Shown here piece after piece: positions 60,973 through 64,000 of a DNA stretch of 64,000 bases. Position 1 is the first letter of the stretch. Every line of letters begins with the position of its first letter. A program made the position numbers and the translations under genes. The DNA is taken from positions 2,294,001-2,358,000 of the forward strand of contig NC_015145.1 in assembly GCF_000189535.1 (NCBI RefSeq). The letters are read 5' to 3'. The notes beneath the pieces are model-generated. The model was not told where the DNA came from and searched no databases. It was given only the letters and a program-made list of their open reading frames with translations. Origin of the DNA: Pseudarthrobacter phenanthrenivorans Sphe3. GTDB lineage: Bacteria; Actinomycetota; Actinomycetes; Actinomycetales; Micrococcaceae.

Positions 60973-62426
60973 TTACGATTTTGTTGTGGGTGATTTCGGA
61001 GCTGTCGTAGTGTTTCGATCACCCTCGGGTGGCGGGTATGGCCTAGGTCGCCCTGCCGCTTGGATGGCTCACTGGGAATGGCCGCCCGCTGCCCGCCGAT
61101 GACTCGACCGCTGATTGAGAATTACGACATTGATCGTTGGGTAAGGACGTGCCGGCGTAGTTATCGACAGGGCCAACCGAAATTGGAGCTGATCGAAGGA
61201 GACTGAACATGCCGGCATTCTGGGTAGGAATCGACTCAGGCAAAAGAGCACATCATTGCGTCGTGATCGATCAGACGGGGACCGTGCTGCTCTCGAAACG
61301 GGTCGAGAACGACGAAAACGCAGTGCTCGAACTCATAGCCACGATCGCGGAGATCGCGGCCGGGGGCGAAGTCTGCTGGGCCACGGATCTGAATTCCGGC
61401 GGAGCGGCCCTGTTGATCGAGTTGTTGGCCGCGCACGCCCAGCAACTGCTCTATATACCTGGACGGATCGTGCATCACGCTGCGGAGACCTACCGCGGAG
61501 ATGGCAAGACCGACGCGAAAGATGCCAGGATCATCGCTGACCAGGCACGGATGCGCACGGACCTCCAACCAGTCCGCCGCACGGACCAGATCAGCGTTGA
61601 CCTGCGGCTCCTCACCGCCCGCCGTACGGATCTGATCTGCGACCGTGTCCGGGGCGATCAACAGGCTCCGCGCCACCTTGCTGGAATATTTCCCGGCTCT
61701 CGAGCGTGCGTTCGACTACTCCAAACAGGCGCCCCTGGTCCTCCTGGGCGGCTACCAGACACCCGAGGGCATCCGGCGGATCGGACTAGCTCGGCTCACC
61801 GGTTGGCTGAGGAAACGCGGCTGCCGCAATAGTGCCAAGATGGCAGAGAAGGCACTGATAGCCGCAAACTCCCAGCACACCGTACTGCCAACTCAGACCA
61901 CAGGCTCTGCCCTGGTCGTCCGGCTGGCCGGGCAAATCAGCACTCTCGATGCGGAGATCGCCGGCATCGATGCCCAGATCACGGACCTGTTCGGGAAGCA
62001 CGACAGCGCCGATGTTTTGCTCACCATGCCGGGCTTCGGCCCCGTACTCGCAGCTACTTTTCTCGCGAACATCGGCGGCAACCTGGACGCGTTTGACTCA
62101 GTCGACCGGCTCGCCAGCGTCGCGGGGCTGGCTCCCGTCCCGCGCGATTCCGGACGAATCAGCGGGAACCTGCACCGACCACGTCGCTTTAACCGCAGGC
62201 TCCTGCGGACCTGTTACCTCGCCGCCCTCTCCAGCTTGAAGAACAGCGCGGCCTCAAGAACCTATTACGACCGGAAGCGCGGAGAAGGAAAGTCGCATAA
62301 ACAGGCCCTCATCGCCCTCGCCAGACGTCGCATCAACGTCCTCTGGGCGATGCTCCGTGACCACACCATCTACCAGGAACCAATGCCACGCATCACCGCT
62401 CAGGCGGCTTGACAGAAACATTGAGA
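60973..62426 (+). mobile_element. IS110-family insertion sequence within the IS30 transposase
   Basis: About 1.45 kb. Joining the flanks restores IS30 codons GHWE-GDLL; TTCC is present at both edges (60969-60972, 62427-62430). The non-coding 60,973-61,208 before the transposase is where a bridge RNA would lie. Not the same element as the IS110 at 41,405. Confidence 0.85.
61209..62412 (+). pseudogene. IS110-family transposase, frameshifted
   Basis: First frame from ATG 61209 (GAAGGAGAC upstream): MPAFWVGIDSGKRAHHCVVI, TDAKDARIIADQARM. At 61651-61654 a run of four G appears to be one base too long; the other frame continues NRLRATLLEYFPALERAF, LLTMPGFGPVLAATFLANIG and GLAPVPRDSGRISGN to 62412. 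With one G removed the protein would be complete, about 400 residues. Confidence 0.85.
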
Positions 62427-62808
62427 TTCCCAATGGCCGGGAACGGCACGGTCCTCGGCTTCTGCGGGGCGTTCGCTGATCAGTGTCTCGGGTGTGACGT
62501 GTGCCCAGGTCTTGCGCCGCGACCGTTCCCGCGGTGCCCGCAATGCCCGGCCGGTCCGCAGGCACCAGACCAGCTCGCGCTTGAGCGCCCCGCGGCCCTC
62601 GATGTAGAGCGACTGGTAAATGGCCTCGTGGCTGATGCGCATGGACTCATCATCCGGGAAGTCGACCTTCAGCCGGTTGCTGATCTGCTCTGGGCTCCAT
62701 GCCGAGGACCACCCTCGGTGCTTGCGGTGTGGCTTGTTGATGCCGGTAAACCGTGGGGGCTCCGGCCCACGAATGACCTTCCCGTCAGGGGTCTTGATCT
62801 GCCCTGTC
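62427..62808 (-). pseudogene. IS30-family transposase, middle part
   Basis: Minus-strand codons GWSSAWSPEQISNRLKVDFP, HEAIYQSLYIEGRGALKREL and SERPAEAEDRAVPGHWE. The right edge is cut at 62,808 by IS3 copy 3, the left edge by the IS110 element. Confidence 0.85.
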
Positions 62809-62854
62809 TGAGGTGTACTACTGATGTGAGACACAGTTTGAAAGGATTGTGCTC

Positions 62855-63145
62855 ATGTCTGCTCGACTTACCTATTCCGATGAGTTCAAGGCTGATGCCG
62901 TTGAGCTCGTGGTTTCATCTGGGCGTTCACCCGCCTCTGTCGCTCCGGAGCTCGGCATTTCCGTTACCGCGTTGAAACGCTGGGTGCGACTGTCCCGTGA
63001 AGGGCAAACGGAGGGCGGCGGCAAACCGGATGATCCGGTGGATCCTGCGAAATACAAGGCTTTGGAGGCACGGCTGCGCGAGCTGGAGAGGGAGAACGAT
63101 TTCCTGAAAAAAGTTTCGGCGTTCTTCGCCAAAGAACAACGGTAG
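62855..63145 (+). CDS. IS3-family transposase OrfA (copy 3)
   Basis: Identical protein to the other two OrfA copies, with the same A6G slip site. Confidence 0.92.
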   Translation: MSARLTYSDEFKADAVELVVSSGRSPASVAPELGISVTALKRWVRLSREGQTEGGGKPDDPVDPAKYKALEARLRELERENDFLKKVSAFFAKEQR

Positions 63146-63150
63146 AGGAC

Positions 63151-64000
63151 TTGTACCGAGTTGTTCAGGAGAAGAACGTCGACTTCCCGGTGGCCTGGAT
63201 GTGCCGTCAGCTTGATCTCCCACGGGCCACGTATTACCGGTGGCTGGACGCCGCAGAAACCCCGACCGCGCTCCGTCGCCGGGAGCTGACCGATCAGGTG
63301 AAGACCGTCTTCGATTCCTCCGACGGGATCTTCGGCCACCGCATGGTCCACACCAAATTGGCCGCCGCCGGCATCGAGGTTTCAGTGGGTACCGTGGCCG
63401 GGATTATGGCCGAGAACGGGTGGGTCGCCAAGCGGATGCGCGCCTTCAAGCGCACCACCATCCCCTCAGATCCGGACAAGGTCTTCGCGGACCTCATCGG
63501 CCGGGACTTCACAGCAGAAGCACCCGGAACGCGCCTGGTCGGAGACATCACCTACCTGCGCACTGACGAGGGATGGCTCTACCTGGCCACCGTCATCGAC
63601 CTGTGCACCCGCATGGTCGTCGGCTGGGCTATGGCTGAACACATGCGCGCTTCGCTGGTCACCGGGGCCCTGACGATGGCCAGAGACCGCGGCCATTTGA
63701 GTCCCAACGCGATTTTCCACAGTGATCATGGAACGCAGTACACGTCACGCGAAATGGGCGCCTGGTGCGCCGGGAATAACATCCGCCAATCCATGGGCGC
63801 CACCGGGGTGTGCTGGGATAATGCCGTGGCGGAATCGCTGTTCTCATCGCTGAAAAACGAGTTTTACCATCACCACAGCTTCACCACCCGCCAGGACGCC
63901 AGACTGGCCACTATGCGCTACATCGAAGTGTTCTACAACCGCTGGCGGCCTCACACCAACAACGAAGGCCTGCCGCCGGCGACGGCTATGGCCAACTTCA
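63151..64000 (+). CDS. IS3-family transposase OrfB (copy 3, partial)
   Basis: First 283 residues visible; one substitution (Ala to Val at residue 10) relative to copies 1 and 2. DDE residues are present. Runs past the window edge. Confidence 0.9.
   Translation, partial: MYRVVQEKNVDFPVAWMCRQLDLPRATYYRWLDAAETPTALRRRELTDQVKTVFDSSDGIFGHRMVHTKLAAAGIEVSVGTVAGIMAENGWVAKRMRAFKRTTIPSDPDKVFADLIGRDFTAEAPGTRLVGDITYLRTDEGWLYLATVIDLCTRMVVGWAMAEHMRASLVTGALTMARDRGHLSPNAIFHSDHGTQYTSREMGAWCAGNNIRQSMGATGVCWDNAVAESLFSSLKNEFYHHHSFTTRQDARLATMRYIEVFYNRWRPHTNNEGLPPATAMANF

Larger units (their letters stand above)
60438..62808 (-). mobile_element. IS30-family insertion sequence, interrupted twice
   Basis: Starts near GGTTCAACCGGTCGATGCAA. 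The transposase is read in two blocks (60444-60972 and 62427-62808) separated by an IS110-family element, and its N-terminal part is cut off at 62,808 by IS3 copy 3. It was itself inserted in the IS3 remnant. Confidence 0.8.
62809..64000 (+). mobile_element. IS3-family insertion sequence, copy 3 of 3 (3-prime end outside window)
   Basis: Same left end as copies 1 and 2; 1,192 of 1,272 bases are visible. One difference seen: T for C early in orfB at 63179, changing EKNADF to EKNVDF. It interrupts the IS30 element. Confidence 0.93.

Noticed and set aside
1..64000. CRISPR array.
   Set aside because: No regularly spaced short direct repeats with unique spacers were seen, and no cas genes.

Overview
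The window looks like the chromosome of a high-GC actinobacterium of the family Micrococcaceae, most likely Arthrobacter or Pseudarthrobacter. Bases 1 to about 27,120 are an ordinary core segment; bases from about 27,300 to 64,000 are an accessory region packed with mobile DNA. The presence of a phenanthrene-type 1-hydroxy-2-naphthoate dioxygenase and hydratase-aldolase pair (56,789-58,980) fits a PAH-degrading Pseudarthrobacter such as P. phenanthrenivorans; this species suggestion is inference only.

Core region. Leftward genes nrdH-nrdI-nrdE (class Ib ribonucleotide reductase, nrdE cut by the window edge) sit behind a candidate NrdR box. A leftward flavoprotein / DUF1365 / cyclopropane-synthase-like operon (2,944-6,457) diverges from a LysR regulator. 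metF-metE (8,126-11,496) follow a long leader with a candidate structured RNA. A MoxR / DUF58 / von Willebrand A / TPR operon (11,821-17,075), a secreted metallophosphoesterase, a ROK-regulated sugar ABC importer (18,578-23,060), an RlmG/RsmC-like methyltransferase, a flavin monooxygenase-like protein and a second Cfa-type methyltransferase complete it. A tRNA-Ala(GGC) gene lies at 27,046-27,118.

Accessory region, part 1 (27,300-39,160). After a recombinase-like HTH protein and a DprA-like protein comes a defence locus. An XRE regulator and an ImmA/IrrE-type metallopeptidase are transcribed leftward. A 39-residue basic peptide, a CD-NTase, a stand-alone E2, a stand-alone E1, a JAB peptidase and a TIR-SAVED effector are transcribed rightward with overlapping stops and starts. 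This is a type II CBASS anti-phage system with separate E2 and E1 proteins and a possible CapH/CapP-like control pair. A 1,202-residue MobF relaxase converges on it, so the block probably travelled on a mobilisable element.

Accessory region, part 2 (39,300-64,000). This is a scrapyard of insertion sequences with passengers between them: an SDR dehydrogenase with a broken SDR neighbour; an unknown protein, a frameshifted NUDIX gene and a 2H phosphoesterase cut in two by an IS, separated by copies of a 22-bp palindrome; a sigma-like gene with a small partner; a second protein with the RSAxTGRFV motif; a truncated DNA ligase; a toxin-antitoxin pair with a direct-repeat operator; and the phdI-phdJ-transporter catabolic operon. 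Three copies of one 1,272-bp IS3-family element (47,777, 50,262 and 62,809) are nearly identical, pointing to recent activity. The right end is a stack of four transposon layers inserted into one another.
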